The notes: generated by a model not told the origin, from the letters alone. 40,432 bases of DNA from Candidatus Gastranaerophilales bacterium (GCA_947588785.1 CANPZN010000009.1:1-40432), one strand, 5' to 3'. Shown: positions 1 through 8,959, counted from the first letter of the stretch. A program made the numbers and translations.

Positions 1-240
1 GCTTTGTATCGCTCGAGTGCTTCACTTCACTTCGTTTGTCGTTCAGCTCGCCTTCACATTCTCGGGTTCCGTGCAGCGGCACATTTAAAATTTGGTTTAA
101 CTTATTTATATTTGTCTTGAAGCTAATCCAACTTTAAACCGGCTCTGCCGGCTCGCTGTCGCTCTAGCTCATTTCAACCCCTTTGTTTCTCGGTCATTTT
201 CACTCTCACCCTCTGTTTATTGTAAAAATTTACTCAGACA
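1..240 (-). repeat. Mosaic intergenic repeat, left copy
   Basis: Positions 1-156 match 21429-21585 with only about two differences by eye. The right end (233-240, reverse complement TGTCTGAG) is the conserved TGTCCGA-type terminus of the repeat family found throughout the window. The terminus overlaps the last codons of the leftward TPR gene and supplies its stop. The left end lies outside the window. Confidence 0.85.
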
Positions 241-1618
241 GTTGTAATTCTAATGCAATTTCTTCTTTCAATTCATTATTATCTGTTGATTGTGCTGCAA
301 TATATGCCTTTGTAAGAAGTTTTTCAGCTTTTGATTTATTACCGAAACTTAGCATAACAGAAGCTGCTTCTTTATAGTTTTTAGCCAGTTTTTCTTTATC
401 TGCTAAATTATCGTATATCTTTGCTGAATTTTTATAATATTCTAACGCTCTTGCTTTTTCATTCAATTTTTTACAATATGAAGCATTTCTATTTGCATTA
501 ATTCCTATAACTCTCTCATCATGAGTTTCTGAAGCTGCTAAATCCGTTAAATCCATAAACATTAGTGCATTCTTTTTATCATATCTGTCTGCATGCATTT
601 TTGCCAAATTTGAAAGTGCCTGTGTTTGCAGTTTTAAATTATCTGCCTCTCCTGCAAATGATACTGCTGCTGCTAAATGTTCAACCGCAGGTTCAAATTT
701 AACATAATCATCATATATTTTTCCCATGGAATAATGAGCTCTTGCTTTTATATTATTATCTTCACTCTGTCTTATTGCTCTGTTATAATTATACAATGCA
801 TCATCTATACGATTAAAACCATCATATATAACACCTTCTTCATAATGAATCATTGCACAAGTTTGATTATCTCCTATTTCTTGAGCATAATCCATTGCAT
901 TTTGAAAAGAATATAATGCCTTCTCTTTTTCATCTATAGCTGCATATTTTTTTGCAGCCAAAAATTTTCTTTTTAATTCGGGATCTTGAGGAACATAAAT
1001 ATCTTTTTTAACAGGATTTTTTTTCTCAACTGTTTCTGATACTTGAATTTTATCAGGTGTTATAGATTCTTCTTTTTGTATATTCTCTTCTTCTACTGTT
1101 TGTGTACTTGTAATTGAAGAATTACTTTTATAATCTATTTGTTGAAGGAATAAAGCATCTACCCAATTTTCAACTACTTTTGACGGTTTCTTTAACGTGT
1201 TAGTGATATATTCATCTAATATTTGCGAAGCATTTTTTAAATTGGATTGAATAATTTGATGATTTGGATTTATTTTCTTTGATTGATTTTCAATCAAAGA
1301 TAAATAAGAACTCACTTCAAGTTTTATATCATCAGGTGCACCTATTGCATTTGTTGTATTTTTAAAATCAATTATTATTTGATCTATTCCGATTTTTCGT
1401 TTTGTATAATCTATTGCGGATTTTTCACCATTAGGAAATGTTAAAGCTGCGGTTCTTGAAAATGATTCAGAGCCGGTTTTTTTCTTCTCTTTATTTAAAT
1501 CATTTTCAGCCTGAGCTGATGATTGAGAGCTTCTCTCATCATCATTTTTCTTTATTATTCTTTTATTATTTAGCCCCTGATATGTTTTTATGTAGGCTGG
1601 GTATATAGAATTATACAA
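230..1618 (-). CDS. TPR-repeat protein
   Basis: A 462-residue soluble protein without a signal peptide. The first 200 residues or so are polar, low-complexity and Lys/Glu/Ser-rich. From about residue 210 to the end there are successive helical pairs of tetratricopeptide type, for example the stretch with KALYSFQNAMDYAQEIGD, then DDALYNYNRAI, ARALEYYKNSAKIYDNLA and KAEKLLTKAYIAA, about six units. TPR arrays are protein-protein scaffolds, and no catalytic motif is visible, so the partner is unknown. The last residues (LSE and the stop) are encoded by the terminus of the neighbouring repeat, so the ancestral C-terminus probably differed. It is transcribed alone, with a 326-bp gap upstream. Confidence 0.85.
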   Translation of the reverse strand: MYNSIYPAYIKTYQGLNNKRIIKKNDDERSSQSSAQAENDLNKEKKKTGSESFSRTAALTFPNGEKSAIDYTKRKIGIDQIIIDFKNTTNAIGAPDDIKLEVSSYLSLIENQSKKINPNHQIIQSNLKNASQILDEYITNTLKKPSKVVENWVDALFLQQIDYKSNSSITSTQTVEEENIQKEESITPDKIQVSETVEKKNPVKKDIYVPQDPELKRKFLAAKKYAAIDEKEKALYSFQNAMDYAQEIGDNQTCAMIHYEEGVIYDGFNRIDDALYNYNRAIRQSEDNNIKARAHYSMGKIYDDYVKFEPAVEHLAAAVSFAGEADNLKLQTQALSNLAKMHADRYDKKNALMFMDLTDLAASETHDERVIGINANRNASYCKKLNEKARALEYYKNSAKIYDNLADKEKLAKNYKEAASVMLSFGNKSKAEKLLTKAYIAAQSTDNNELKEEIALELQLSE

Positions 1619-1944
1619 TTTAACCGCCTTACAAATTTCTAAATTATATACTACACTTTATCCGCTTTTAATCGTACAATATAAGTATCTTATTTTTTTT
1701 ATTTTTTTTGAATACACTATTTGATGTATTAATTAATTTTTAATTTTAATCAATATTTATGTTAAATTATTAAAGAATATTATCCGAATAAATTTATACG
1801 AGTTTGCCTAAAAAATAGAAGGAAAAAAGTGAAAATTTTGCATATTGAAAAAGCATTGTAAAATAGAATTAACTTTTAATTTGCAAAAAGCAATCGAAAG
1901 ATCACTACATCAGATTATATATAATTATACTTATATGAGGATTT
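1619..1944. other. Divergent intergenic region
   Basis: This 326-bp AT-rich gap separates the leftward TPR gene from the rightward radical SAM gene, so it should carry both promoters. A loose candidate for the rightward one is TTGCAT followed about 15 bases later by TAAAAT near 1840-1866. No repeat module, hairpin or ORF of note is seen. Confidence 0.4.
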
Positions 1945-2937
1945 ATGTTTAAAAAGTTTAAAATTGATAAATTTAATCAAAAATACGCTGGAAAATTTCT
2001 TATGTTTTGCCCACGAATATATGAAGATATTACTTTTTATATAAACGTTATTGCAAAATGCTGTCATTGTCAAAGAACACCTTATTCACCACCAATATTA
2101 TTTAATAATATTATTACTAAATTTAATTTTGACGATTACTTAGAAAAACTTGATTTATACATGCGATCAAATCAAACGAATTATGGATTTTGCAAAAATT
2201 GCCTTTCTTTAAAAAAGCAAATTGTACCGCCATTGGGAACCGAAAATATAAAATTTATAACAATAAACCATTTTAATAAATGCAATTCAAACTGCATATA
2301 CTGCTTTATTAAAAACAAGACTCATGATATTAACTATGAACTTTTACCGATTATTAAACAACTGAAACAACAGAATATGATAAGTAAAAACGTTTTAATT
2401 AACTGGGGCGGCGGAGAACCTACCATATGTTCTGAATTTAATTCGATTTCTGATTTCGCCCACCAAAATGGCTATAGGCAGGCAGTTAATTCGTCCGGTA
2501 TTGTTTTTTCCGATATTATTTTAGAAGGACTTAAAGATGGATCTATGAGTATCCAAATCAGCCCTGATTCAGGAACAGAAGAAACATATTACAAAATTAA
2601 ACGCCAAAATAATTTTCATAAAGTCTGGGAAAACATAAAAAAATATGCTCAATATCCGGATATGCTTTATGTTAAATATATATTCTTTTCTCTAAGTGCA
2701 AATGAAAACGATATTAGAACTTTTATTGAAAGATGTAAAGATTCAGGAGTCAAACGAATAGTTATTGATTGTGAATCAAATTCTGCCAATAATCCTAATA
2801 GCCCTTTCGGTAATATAAATGATCAAATTTTAAATCAAGCAATTCTTATGAAACACTTAGCTATCGAAAATAATATCGATTATGATATTTCCTATCAATG
2901 GAAAAGCGAACATAAAAAATTAATTGAAAATAGTTAA
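1945..2937 (+). CDS. Radical SAM protein
   Basis: A 330-residue radical SAM enzyme. The CxxxCxxC cluster motif is at Cys113, Cys117 and Cys120 (KCNSNCIYC) and is followed by the SAM-binding GGGEPT motif. The N-terminal 90 residues carry extra cysteines (CCHC near 39-42 and CKNC at 83-86), which look like a metal or auxiliary-cluster knuckle. No C-terminal SPASM cysteine cluster is evident. The start follows AGG at a usual distance. The gene stands alone. Orphan radical SAM proteins of this shape occur near surface-polysaccharide genes or act on peptides, but substrate and product cannot be read from sequence. A second, unrelated-looking radical SAM gene lies at 16.2 kb. Confidence 0.85.
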   Translation: MFKKFKIDKFNQKYAGKFLMFCPRIYEDITFYINVIAKCCHCQRTPYSPPILFNNIITKFNFDDYLEKLDLYMRSNQTNYGFCKNCLSLKKQIVPPLGTENIKFITINHFNKCNSNCIYCFIKNKTHDINYELLPIIKQLKQQNMISKNVLINWGGGEPTICSEFNSISDFAHQNGYRQAVNSSGIVFSDIILEGLKDGSMSIQISPDSGTEETYYKIKRQNNFHKVWENIKKYAQYPDMLYVKYIFFSLSANENDIRTFIERCKDSGVKRIVIDCESNSANNPNSPFGNINDQILNQAILMKHLAIENNIDYDISYQWKSEHKKLIENS

Positions 2938-2961
2938 TATTGCTAATATAGCGTGCCACAA

Positions 2962-2992
2962 AATAAAAAAAAAGGAACTTTTTAGGGTTCCT
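2962..2992 (-). terminator. Leftward intrinsic terminator of a possible sRNA
   Basis: Read leftward, AGGAAC pairs with GTTCCT (2973-2978 with 2987-2992) around an 8-base loop and is followed by an uninterrupted T-run. It cannot serve the rightward radical SAM gene, and the upstream leftward operon already has its own terminator at 3152-3182. It therefore suggests a separate short leftward transcript. Confidence 0.6.
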
Positions 2993-3100
2993 CTGAAATC
3001 TTTTTCAATTTCCTCGTGTGTTAGTAAAGGTAGTAGTAAGTAAGGTATGTATGAATATATTTTTTATTTCGATTCTCTTAATATCTCGTATTTATTATTT
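2962..3100 (-). ncRNA. Candidate small RNA 1
   Basis: The interval lies between a leftward operon terminator (3152-3182) and a second leftward terminator (2962-2992). TATA-rich promoter-like sequence occurs near 3095-3125. The transcript would contain a stretch of about 50 bases with no G (plus strand 3016-3068 has no C) and an unstructured pyrimidine-rich middle. No ORF is apparent. The layout closely resembles candidate 2 at 14.93-15.05 kb. This is inference from layout only, with no covariance or homology support. Confidence 0.35.
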
Positions 3101-3144
3101 ACATATATATAAAGTATATATTTTTTGAATAATTGCTTTTTTAT

Positions 3145-3182
3145 ATAAAAAAATATTGGATTTTCTTTCAAAACCCAATATT
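3145..3182 (-). terminator. Terminator of the DUF2229 operon
   Basis: A leftward hairpin of AATATTGG with CCAATATT, extended by TTTT/AAAA after one mismatch, around a 5-base loop. It is followed by seven T residues in the leftward transcript and lies just past the stop of the DUF2229 gene. Confidence 0.8.
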
Positions 3183-3204
3183 TTCAATATTTTTCAGATT
3201 TACA

Positions 3205-4347
3205 TTACTTAACATTTGTTTTTGTATTATTTTTTTTGTTTTTTATAAATTTTCTTCGTCTTATTAAATCAACAAATGCTTCCAATCTTGTAATATAACC
3301 GGCCCTTCCTGATTGTTCATCCATAATTAAAGTTAAGATAGGTATATCACAGTTTTCTCTCATAGAAGGGAATATATTTTGAGACATAATCTCAGGCATA
3401 CAAGTAAACGGACTTACATGAATAATACCATCAACTCCTCTTTGATTAGCATACAAAACATCACTTACGGATTCTAAAGCATCACCGCCTATATCACGTT
3501 TCAAGTACGGACGAGCTAATCTATATGCACGTTCCAAATGAGTTTCACCTTTTTTTAACCATTTTGGTATTATAGCATCTTTTAAAAAACCTGAAACAGT
3601 TAAAGATCTTCTTGTTTGAACTCCCATTTTTCCTAATTCTTTTTCTATATTTTGATTAGAAAAACTATCTTGGACAAGGAATATTTCACCCGTAATATCA
3701 ACATTTACTACATCACGGTTAATATCAACAGGTGTTTTTTTAATTATTTTTATTGCTTCTTTTTCTGCTTTTTTAAGTTCTCTAATTGAATCAGCATCAG
3801 AAATTAAGGCAAGAGCATGATTATAATATCCTTCCGCAGTACCGGGTTTTAATTCTCTGGCTCTATAATAGGAAAACAAATTTTCAATTCGATCTAAAAT
3901 AAAAACTTTTCTGACTGCCAAATAAAGAGCATATACTATTACAAAAGGATTTTTCACACCTGACAGTTTAGCAATAAATTTATACATTCCTCTAAAACCA
4001 TCATATAATTCCATTTCAGTATATTTTGATTCATAACCTATATCTTTTAAGATATTTTTTATACTTTGACCATATTCACCAAGACGACATATACCATTTG
4101 ATGAAATCATTGCAACATAATCAACATCTTTTTCTAATGCTTGAAGGAAGTTACCCAATACTAATTTATATGGAAGACATATTGAATCGGGACTGTATTT
4201 ATTTGCTAATTCAAGTGTTTTTTTGTTTGTTCGGGGAGGAATTAAAGGTTCTACACCCAGTTTTCTAAGTATTGATGCCCACGCTATGTATATATTTCCC
4301 ATGTGCGGAAATGCAACTTTTATTACCTTTTTTTCCTTTTTCCCCAT
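3205..4347 (-). CDS. DUF2229 acyl-CoA dehydratase activator-like protein
   Basis: A 380-residue protein of the family usually annotated as CoA-substrate-specific enzyme activase-related or 2-hydroxyacyl-CoA dehydratase-like (DUF2229). Recognisable stretches are the N-terminal VAFPHMGNIYIAW, SICLPYKLVLGNFLQAL with its conserved Cys, and PFTCMPEIM followed by LIMDEQSGRAG near the C-terminus. Family relatives use conserved cysteines in an iron-sulfur cluster and are linked to radical dehydration of hydroxyacyl-CoA. Here the ATPase activator half is absent, so function is uncertain. The start codon lies 4 bp after the stop of the upstream winged-helix gene, and its AAGGA Shine-Dalgarno overlaps that stop. 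This indicates translational coupling. Confidence 0.8.
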   Translation of the reverse strand: MGKKEKKVIKVAFPHMGNIYIAWASILRKLGVEPLIPPRTNKKTLELANKYSPDSICLPYKLVLGNFLQALEKDVDYVAMISSNGICRLGEYGQSIKNILKDIGYESKYTEMELYDGFRGMYKFIAKLSGVKNPFVIVYALYLAVRKVFILDRIENLFSYYRARELKPGTAEGYYNHALALISDADSIRELKKAEKEAIKIIKKTPVDINRDVVNVDITGEIFLVQDSFSNQNIEKELGKMGVQTRRSLTVSGFLKDAIIPKWLKKGETHLERAYRLARPYLKRDIGGDALESVSDVLYANQRGVDGIIHVSPFTCMPEIMSQNIFPSMRENCDIPILTLIMDEQSGRAGYITRLEAFVDLIRRRKFIKNKKNNTKTNVK

Positions 4348-4351
4348 ATCC

Positions 4352-4942
4352 TTAAACTTTCAACAAATAACCGCCGTTATCGGCATTTTGAAGTATATCT
4401 TCATTTAACTTACTTCTTAAGTTCTTAATATACTTATACACATAATCTCTTGGAAGTTCAAGTATTTTTGCTAAATCTTTTGCATAAACTATTGTATTTT
4501 TATTTGAGAGAAAATGATCAAAAACAAGTTGTTCTCGAGCCGTAAGAGCTTTTTTAAAAGAATATTCTATTTCTTTATTTTTCTTTACTTCTTTTATTTT
4601 CGCAGTTTCTTTTTTCTTTATATTTGTAACTTTTTTTGGTTGTTTTGTTATTTTTTCTTCTTTTTTAGGAGTTAACTGTTGTACTACCGGATTAACTTCT
4701 GTTATTTCTTTTTCTTTTTGGAATGATCTTAAAGCTAAGCTTTGTATTTTTTCTGTTTTAGGCGTATAGCTTTCAACTGACATTGAATTTAAAGATCTCA
4801 GTATTACACTATCTACTAAACTGTCATCGTGTTTTTCTTCTTGTATTACTTTTCCCAGCCTTGCCGCATATTCTTCTAATGTTATGCGTTCTAATGAGCT
4901 TCTCCACTTACGAATTTCCTCTTTGCTCAAGTATTCGCTCAT
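4352..4942 (-). CDS. Protein with C-terminal winged-helix domain
   Basis: A 196-residue protein. Residues about 80-130 are a Lys/Glu-rich linker. The last 65 residues (LTAREQLVFDHFL onward to GGYLLKV) have the helix-helix-wing pattern of an OmpR/PhoB-type winged helix, with a putative recognition helix around RDYVYKYIKNLRSKL. There is no receiver domain. It is probably DNA-binding and is the first gene of a two-gene leftward operon with the DUF2229 gene, which it may regulate, though no operator is visible. The SD is AAGGAG upstream of the ATG. Function is inferred from the domain only. Confidence 0.7.
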   Translation of the reverse strand: MSEYLSKEEIRKWRSSLERITLEEYAARLGKVIQEEKHDDSLVDSVILRSLNSMSVESYTPKTEKIQSLALRSFQKEKEITEVNPVVQQLTPKKEEKITKQPKKVTNIKKKETAKIKEVKKNKEIEYSFKKALTAREQLVFDHFLSNKNTIVYAKDLAKILELPRDYVYKYIKNLRSKLNEDILQNADNGGYLLKV

Positions 4943-5120
4943 ACCTTAAATCTCCTTGACTCTACATTCTTAAACTGTGTTGAGATTTACACCTTTTATC
5001 TAACCATTAAAGTGTTTTTCAATCTCTTTTTTACATTACAAATTTAGCACAAATTTTATTTAAAATCTTAAAATTTTTTTTTATCTCAATAAAGATTTAC
5101 AAATTTATTTTTTACACTCA

Positions 5121-5801
5121 TTAAGAAAAGAAATGTCCTCTCTTTGAATCTAAAGTTATTTCATCAAAAGAATATAATCTTGCAGGTCTTTTGGAACCCA
5201 TTTTTGTATATTCATTTAATTCTTTTAGTACAGATCCCGTTAATACTTTTTTTCTAAAATTGCGTTTATCCAATTTCATATCTAATATCAATTCGTATGA
5301 TTTTTGCAGTTCTGTCAATGTAAATTTTTCAGGCAACAACTGAAATGCTATCGGGCAGAACTCAAGTCGTTCTCTCATCCTTTTTATGGAATATTCTATA
5401 ATTTCTTTGTGATCGTACGCTAAACTTGGAAGATTATATACTTCATGCCATTGAACTTCTGTTATTCCTTGTGAATTATCAAAAGAAAGTTTTATATCAT
5501 CACTTCTTATTAAAGCGAAATATGCACATGTTATTACTCTCGAACCGGGATAACGAAGAGGATCACCAAATGTATATAACTGTTCCAAATATATATTATC
5601 GACATTTGTTTTTTCTTTTAATATCCTTAATGCCGCATTATCCAAATTTTCCGATAATCTTATGAATCCGCCGGGAATTGCCCATCTTCCCTTAAATGGC
5701 TCATTTGCACGTTTTACTAACAACACTTGAAGTCTATTATCCTTGATAGTAAATATTACCACGTCGGTTGTAATTTCATGTGTTTTTATTTCCTGAAACA
5801 T
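5121..5801 (-). CDS. NrtR-like Nudix transcriptional regulator
   Basis: A 226-residue protein with an N-terminal Nudix fold (residues about 10-145) and a C-terminal winged-helix segment (about 155-215, FTLTELQKSYELIL then FRKKVLTGSVLKEL). This is the arrangement of the NrtR family, which controls NAD-related genes and senses ADP-ribose-type ligands. The Nudix box starts at Gly45 and is degenerate: the usual REUXEE reads RILKEK (residues 59-64), so two of the metal-binding glutamates are replaced by Ile60 and Lys64. That favours a ligand sensor over a hydrolase. No NAD biosynthesis gene lies in the window, so targets are unknown. It follows the transglycosylase gene by 9 bp with a GGGGAAAG SD. 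Confidence 0.8.
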   Translation of the reverse strand: MFQEIKTHEITTDVVIFTIKDNRLQVLLVKRANEPFKGRWAIPGGFIRLSENLDNAALRILKEKTNVDNIYLEQLYTFGDPLRYPGSRVITCAYFALIRSDDIKLSFDNSQGITEVQWHEVYNLPSLAYDHKEIIEYSIKRMRERLEFCPIAFQLLPEKFTLTELQKSYELILDMKLDKRNFRKKVLTGSVLKELNEYTKMGSKRPARLYSFDEITLDSKRGHFFS

Positions 5802-5810
5802 TTCTTTCCC

Positions 5811-6413
5811 CTAAACTCCCTGATTTGAAAGATATAGATTTATTATTTCTTCCTGTTCTTTTTCTAAATCCGATTCTTCATCTTTTGGTTTAACATCTGA
5901 TATATTTTTCATAGAATTTTGATAATTTGTTATAGCCGGATCAGGATTATCTTTCAAATTTTTATAACTTTTCATTATCATTGTTACAAATTTTTTTGTT
6001 TCTATAAATGGCGGAATTCCATTGTATTTTTTTACATTTCCGGGGCCTGCATTGTATGCTGCAAGTGCCAATTCCGTTGTTCCGAACATTTTATACATCA
6101 TTTTATAATATGCTATTCCGCCTTTTATATTGTCATTTAAATAATATGGGTTATATCCTAATTTTTTGGCAGTAGAGGGCATTAATTGGAATACTCCTAC
6201 CGCTCCGTATTTACTCTTTTTTTCGTGGCAAAAATTAGATTCCGCTTTTGCTATACTTAACGCCAGAGCAGGATCTAAACCCAATTCAACAGCATGTTTT
6301 ACTATCAATTCTTTTATTGTTATTTGAGATATAACATCCGCATCGGATACTTGCGGTTTTAAAAACATAAAATATGTTAATATAAAAATACATACAAATA
6401 CTTTTCGAGCCAT
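5811..6413 (-). CDS. Lytic transglycosylase (SLT domain), exported
   Basis: A 200-residue periplasmic murein lytic transglycosylase of the soluble Slt type, which cleaves the MurNAc-GlcNAc bond with 1,6-anhydro product. It has an N-terminal signal segment (ARKVFVCIFILTYFMFL). The SLT domain starts near residue 38, with the catalytic Glu in AKAESNF (about residue 58), then GVFQLMPSTA and ALAAYNAGPGNV. An ATG four codons upstream (6425) is possible, but the sequence GGGGA lies 6 bases before the ATG at 6413, which I take as the start. The C-terminus is acidic and polar. It forms a leftward operon with the Nudix regulator gene. Confidence 0.9.
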   Translation of the reverse strand: MARKVFVCIFILTYFMFLKPQVSDADVISQITIKELIVKHAVELGLDPALALSIAKAESNFCHEKKSKYGAVGVFQLMPSTAKKLGYNPYYLNDNIKGGIAYYKMMYKMFGTTELALAAYNAGPGNVKKYNGIPPFIETKKFVTMIMKSYKNLKDNPDPAITNYQNSMKNISDVKPKDEESDLEKEQEEIINLYLSNQGV

Positions 6414-6445
6414 GTAAATCCCCATTTAGCTTTTAAAGTTATTTA

Positions 6446-6561
6446 ATTTAATCCTTTGGCAACCTTCTGCTTGCTCAAGTGCAACAGTAAAGCTGCTCTC
6501 ATTTTAAACACACCACTCAAAAAACTTTACTTATCAGTATATGTAAAATTTTTCTCGGACA
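6446..6561 (-). repeat. Repeat family, short copy
   Basis: A degenerate 116-bp copy running from TTTAATCC..GGCAACC to TTCTCGGACA. It has both family termini but no palindrome. Together with the next copy it fills most of the 390-bp gap between the transglycosylase and ribbon-helix-helix genes. Confidence 0.7.
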
Positions 6562-6634
6562 TCTTTCTTAATATTAATACATAAATTTTAAAATTCAAGT
6601 ACGCTTATATAAACTAATCCGAATGAGTATATTT

Positions 6635-6745
6635 TGTTCGAGAAAATTTAAATCGTTAATTGAATGCAGAAACTTATAAAAAATTTAATCCGGTGTCGCA
6701 ACCTCTCGCTTGTTCGAGTGCAACCGTAAAGTTGCTCACTCTTTT
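6635..6745. repeat. Repeat family, fragment pair
   Basis: It holds a TGTTCGAGAAAATTTA terminus facing one way and a TTTAATCCGGTGTCGCAACC terminus with the adjoining GTAAAGTTGCTCAC module. It looks like a rearranged remnant of two copies. No gene is visible. Confidence 0.6.
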
Positions 6746-6804
6746 GATTTAAACTCAACTTGCCCTATATGACTAAACAATCTTTCAGCAATAGTAAAAC
6801 AGAA

Positions 6805-6993
6805 TCAGTCTAATAATTTATCAAGCAGTTCTGCTTGGGCATTTACTTTTTTTGCATCGAACATTACACTTTTTCTCATGTAACTTCTTAATGCTTCTCT
6901 AATCAATTCACTTCTGGTTCTCTGTTCTTGATTTGCAAATTCATCTATTTGATTCAAAAACTTTTCAGGAATTGATAATAATACCTTCGCCAT
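6805..6993 (-). CDS. Ribbon-helix-helix (CopG-type) protein
   Basis: A 62-residue protein with the RHH pattern: an N-terminal beta strand (AKVLLSIPEKF), a helix (LNQIDEFANQ), a turn, then RSELIREALRSYMRK. It is about the size of a dimeric RHH DNA-binding protein such as an antitoxin or plasmid repressor. No toxin gene adjoins it: the left neighbour is a repeat region and the right neighbour a divergent M20 peptidase. It may be an orphan regulator. The SD AAGGA is 8 bases upstream of the ATG. Confidence 0.8.
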   Translation of the reverse strand: MAKVLLSIPEKFLNQIDEFANQEQRTRSELIREALRSYMRKSVMFDAKKVNAQAELLDKLLD

Positions 6994-7161
6994 ATTTTTT
7001 TCCTTATATACAATCTAATGTCGCATTTTTTACTGACTGTCTTGAACTTATTGCAGCAGACCTTTAAAATTTGTCTAAGCTGTTTATATTTAATTACTTC
7101 AATTTAATTATATACTAATTAATAAATATAGTCTATAATTTATATATAAAAAGGAGAAAAA

Positions 7162-8394
7162 ATGGATACAATTAGAAAAGAAAATAAATTAATTGACTTA
7201 TTCTGCACTTTAGCGGAAATACCATCCCCGTCATTAAAAGAAGAAAATGTTTCAGCTAAAATCATTTCAATATTTAAAGAAAATAAAATTAATGCAAAAT
7301 TAGATAATTTCGGAAATGTTATCGCAAAAATTAATGCTACAGACGAATCAAAAAAATCTATACTATTAAGTGCACATATGGATGTTGCAGGTGATGATTC
7401 TCCAATAATTATTAAAAAAAATGGTAATATCATAGAAACTGATAAATCCAGAACATTGGGAGCAGATGATAAAGTAGGTGTTGCTGCCGCTATTTTACTT
7501 GCAATTGAAATATCAAATGATAACAATTTTAAACACGGCGGTCTTGAAATCATCTTCACACGTGATGAAGAACAAACAATGCAAGGAATTCGTAATGTTA
7601 AAATGAATGAAATAGATTCTGAATACGTACTTGTTTTAGATGCGGATAAACTGGGTCAAGTTCTATTCTCCGGAGCTAATTACAGAAATCTTACCATTAC
7701 GGTAAATGCCCTAAAAGGCGGACATTCTGGAATTGATATAGGTGATAATACCAGAGTCAATGCGGCAAAACTTATTGCCGAATTAGTTAATGATATCCCT
7801 CAAGGAGTTTATAAAAAAGATAATTATGGCGTTATTACCTCAATTAATCTTGGAATGATCATTGGCGGAGGTATTGAAAATGCTATTACAAATATAAAAT
7901 CCACTAATATTTCAAGTAATCAATATTTAGATTTTATAACCCATCATGCCGTTACAAATATTATCAATACGAAAGCAGGTGCTACATATTCAATCAGAAG
8001 TTCAAGTAGAGAATATGAAAATAATCTGCTTAATGAAATTAAAGAAATTGTTAATAAGTTTAATAAAAAATATGAAGGATTGGCAATCGCTGATTACTCA
8101 ACATCTGAACATCTGCCGCCTTTTGAAAAAAATAATGATGAAACAATTATAAATGTAGCAAAAAAAGCCGGTGAAAATCTTAATCTAAATTTAGATATTT
8201 CATCATTTCATGCCGGAGCTGAAACACACATTTATGCAAATAATAAAAATAAATCAGGGAAATTTTTTAAACCTGCCCTAATAGGCTTAGCGGATGTTTA
8301 TAATATGCACTCTGCGAATGAACAAATGGATTACAAAACATACATAAAAGGTTATGCATTTTTAAAAGAATTTTTTAAAATGTTTAACGAATAA
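7162..8394 (+). CDS. M20-family metallopeptidase, PepT-like
   Basis: A 410-residue cytoplasmic zinc aminopeptidase or tripeptidase of the M20 family. Metal ligands are visible as His72 (SAHMD), Asp102 (GADDK) and Glu136/Glu137 (RDEEQ, catalytic base and ligand), then LDAD near residue 161 and a late His in the SSFHAGAETH stretch. The insert domain for dimerisation lies between about 170 and 290 (GGHSGIDIGDNTRVNA). PepT-type enzymes release N-terminal residues from tripeptides, and the exact substrate cannot be told. The start has a strong AAGGAG SD. It is transcribed alone. Confidence 0.85.
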   Translation: MDTIRKENKLIDLFCTLAEIPSPSLKEENVSAKIISIFKENKINAKLDNFGNVIAKINATDESKKSILLSAHMDVAGDDSPIIIKKNGNIIETDKSRTLGADDKVGVAAAILLAIEISNDNNFKHGGLEIIFTRDEEQTMQGIRNVKMNEIDSEYVLVLDADKLGQVLFSGANYRNLTITVNALKGGHSGIDIGDNTRVNAAKLIAELVNDIPQGVYKKDNYGVITSINLGMIIGGGIENAITNIKSTNISSNQYLDFITHHAVTNIINTKAGATYSIRSSSREYENNLLNEIKEIVNKFNKKYEGLAIADYSTSEHLPPFEKNNDETIINVAKKAGENLNLNLDISSFHAGAETHIYANNKNKSGKFFKPALIGLADVYNMHSANEQMDYKTYIKGYAFLKEFFKMFNE

Positions 8395-8424
8395 TAATAT
8401 TTAAATTTACTTATGTTCCTTATT

Positions 8425-8442
8425 GAGAAATTTTCTCGGACA
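8425..8442 (-). repeat. Repeat terminus remnant
   Basis: GAGAAATTTTCTCGGACA is the family's TGTCCGA terminus without the rest of the element. Unlike most copies, the TGTCCGA end points away from the neighbouring gene's stop. Confidence 0.5.
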
Positions 8443-8467
8443 TTTTAATAAAAGTTAACAACAATAC

Positions 8468-8496
8468 TTGAAATATTATTATATTCTTATTATTAT
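8468..8496 (+). promoter_or_regulatory. rpsO promoter
   Basis: TTGAAA and TATTAT are separated by exactly 17 bases, a good sigma70-type match 55 bp upstream of the rpsO start. A small GACTT/AAGTC hairpin lies in the leader at about 8506-8523. Confidence 0.65.
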
Positions 8497-8550
8497 ATAG
8501 TACAAGACTTACCCACCGAAAAAGTCACAATATTAAAAAAGGAAACAAGA

Positions 8551-8826
8551 ATGGCAATTAATTTAAAAAACAAATCAGAAATCGTAAAAAAATACGGAAA
8601 AAATGATAAAGATACAGGAAGCGTTGAAACTCAAATCGCTTTATTATCAGAAAAAATTACTGAATTAACAGAACATTTAAAATCTAATCAAAAAGATTTT
8701 CAAGGAAGAAGAGGTCTTTTAATGATGGTAGGAAGAAGAAAAAGACTTCTTGCTTATTTAAAGGATAAAAACCTTGAAGATTACAGAAACTTAGTAAAAA
8801 AATTAAATATAAGAGAAACAAAATAA
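8551..8826 (+). CDS. rpsO: 30S ribosomal protein S15
   Basis: A 91-residue S15, full length for the family. It binds the 16S rRNA central domain early in 30S assembly. The motifs [16 protein letters not shown] and the [16 protein letters not shown] loop are clear, and the end KKLNIRETK is typical. The gene is monocistronic, with its own promoter and a strong terminator. The usual partner pnp is not next to it. The SD is AAAGGA. Confidence 0.97.
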   Translation: MAINLKNKSEIVKKYGKNDKDTGSVETQIALLSEKITELTEHLKSNQKDFQGRRGLLMMVGRRKRLLAYLKDKNLEDYRNLVKKLNIRETK

Positions 8827-8850
8827 ATCTAAGTTAAATTAAAAGTTAAA

Positions 8851-8876
8851 AAACCGCAATATTGCGGTTTTTTTAT
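8851..8876 (+). terminator. rpsO terminator
   Basis: The perfect inverted repeat AAACCGCAAT/ATTGCGGTTT is followed by a T-run, 24 bp after the rpsO stop. Confidence 0.9.
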
Positions 8877-8959
8877 TAGTTATAAATTTGACTAAAATCT
8901 TTTTTAAAAGTAAAATTAACAAAAGATCAGTTTACCATTAGACAAGAAAGAGAGTTAAA

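Noticed and set aside
6805-6993. Toxin-antitoxin pair
   Set aside because: The RHH protein resembles an antitoxin, but no small toxin gene is adjacent on either side.
8877-8959. SAM riboswitch before metK
   Set aside because: The leader is only about 80 bp, very AT-rich and shows none of the conserved SAM-riboswitch helices.
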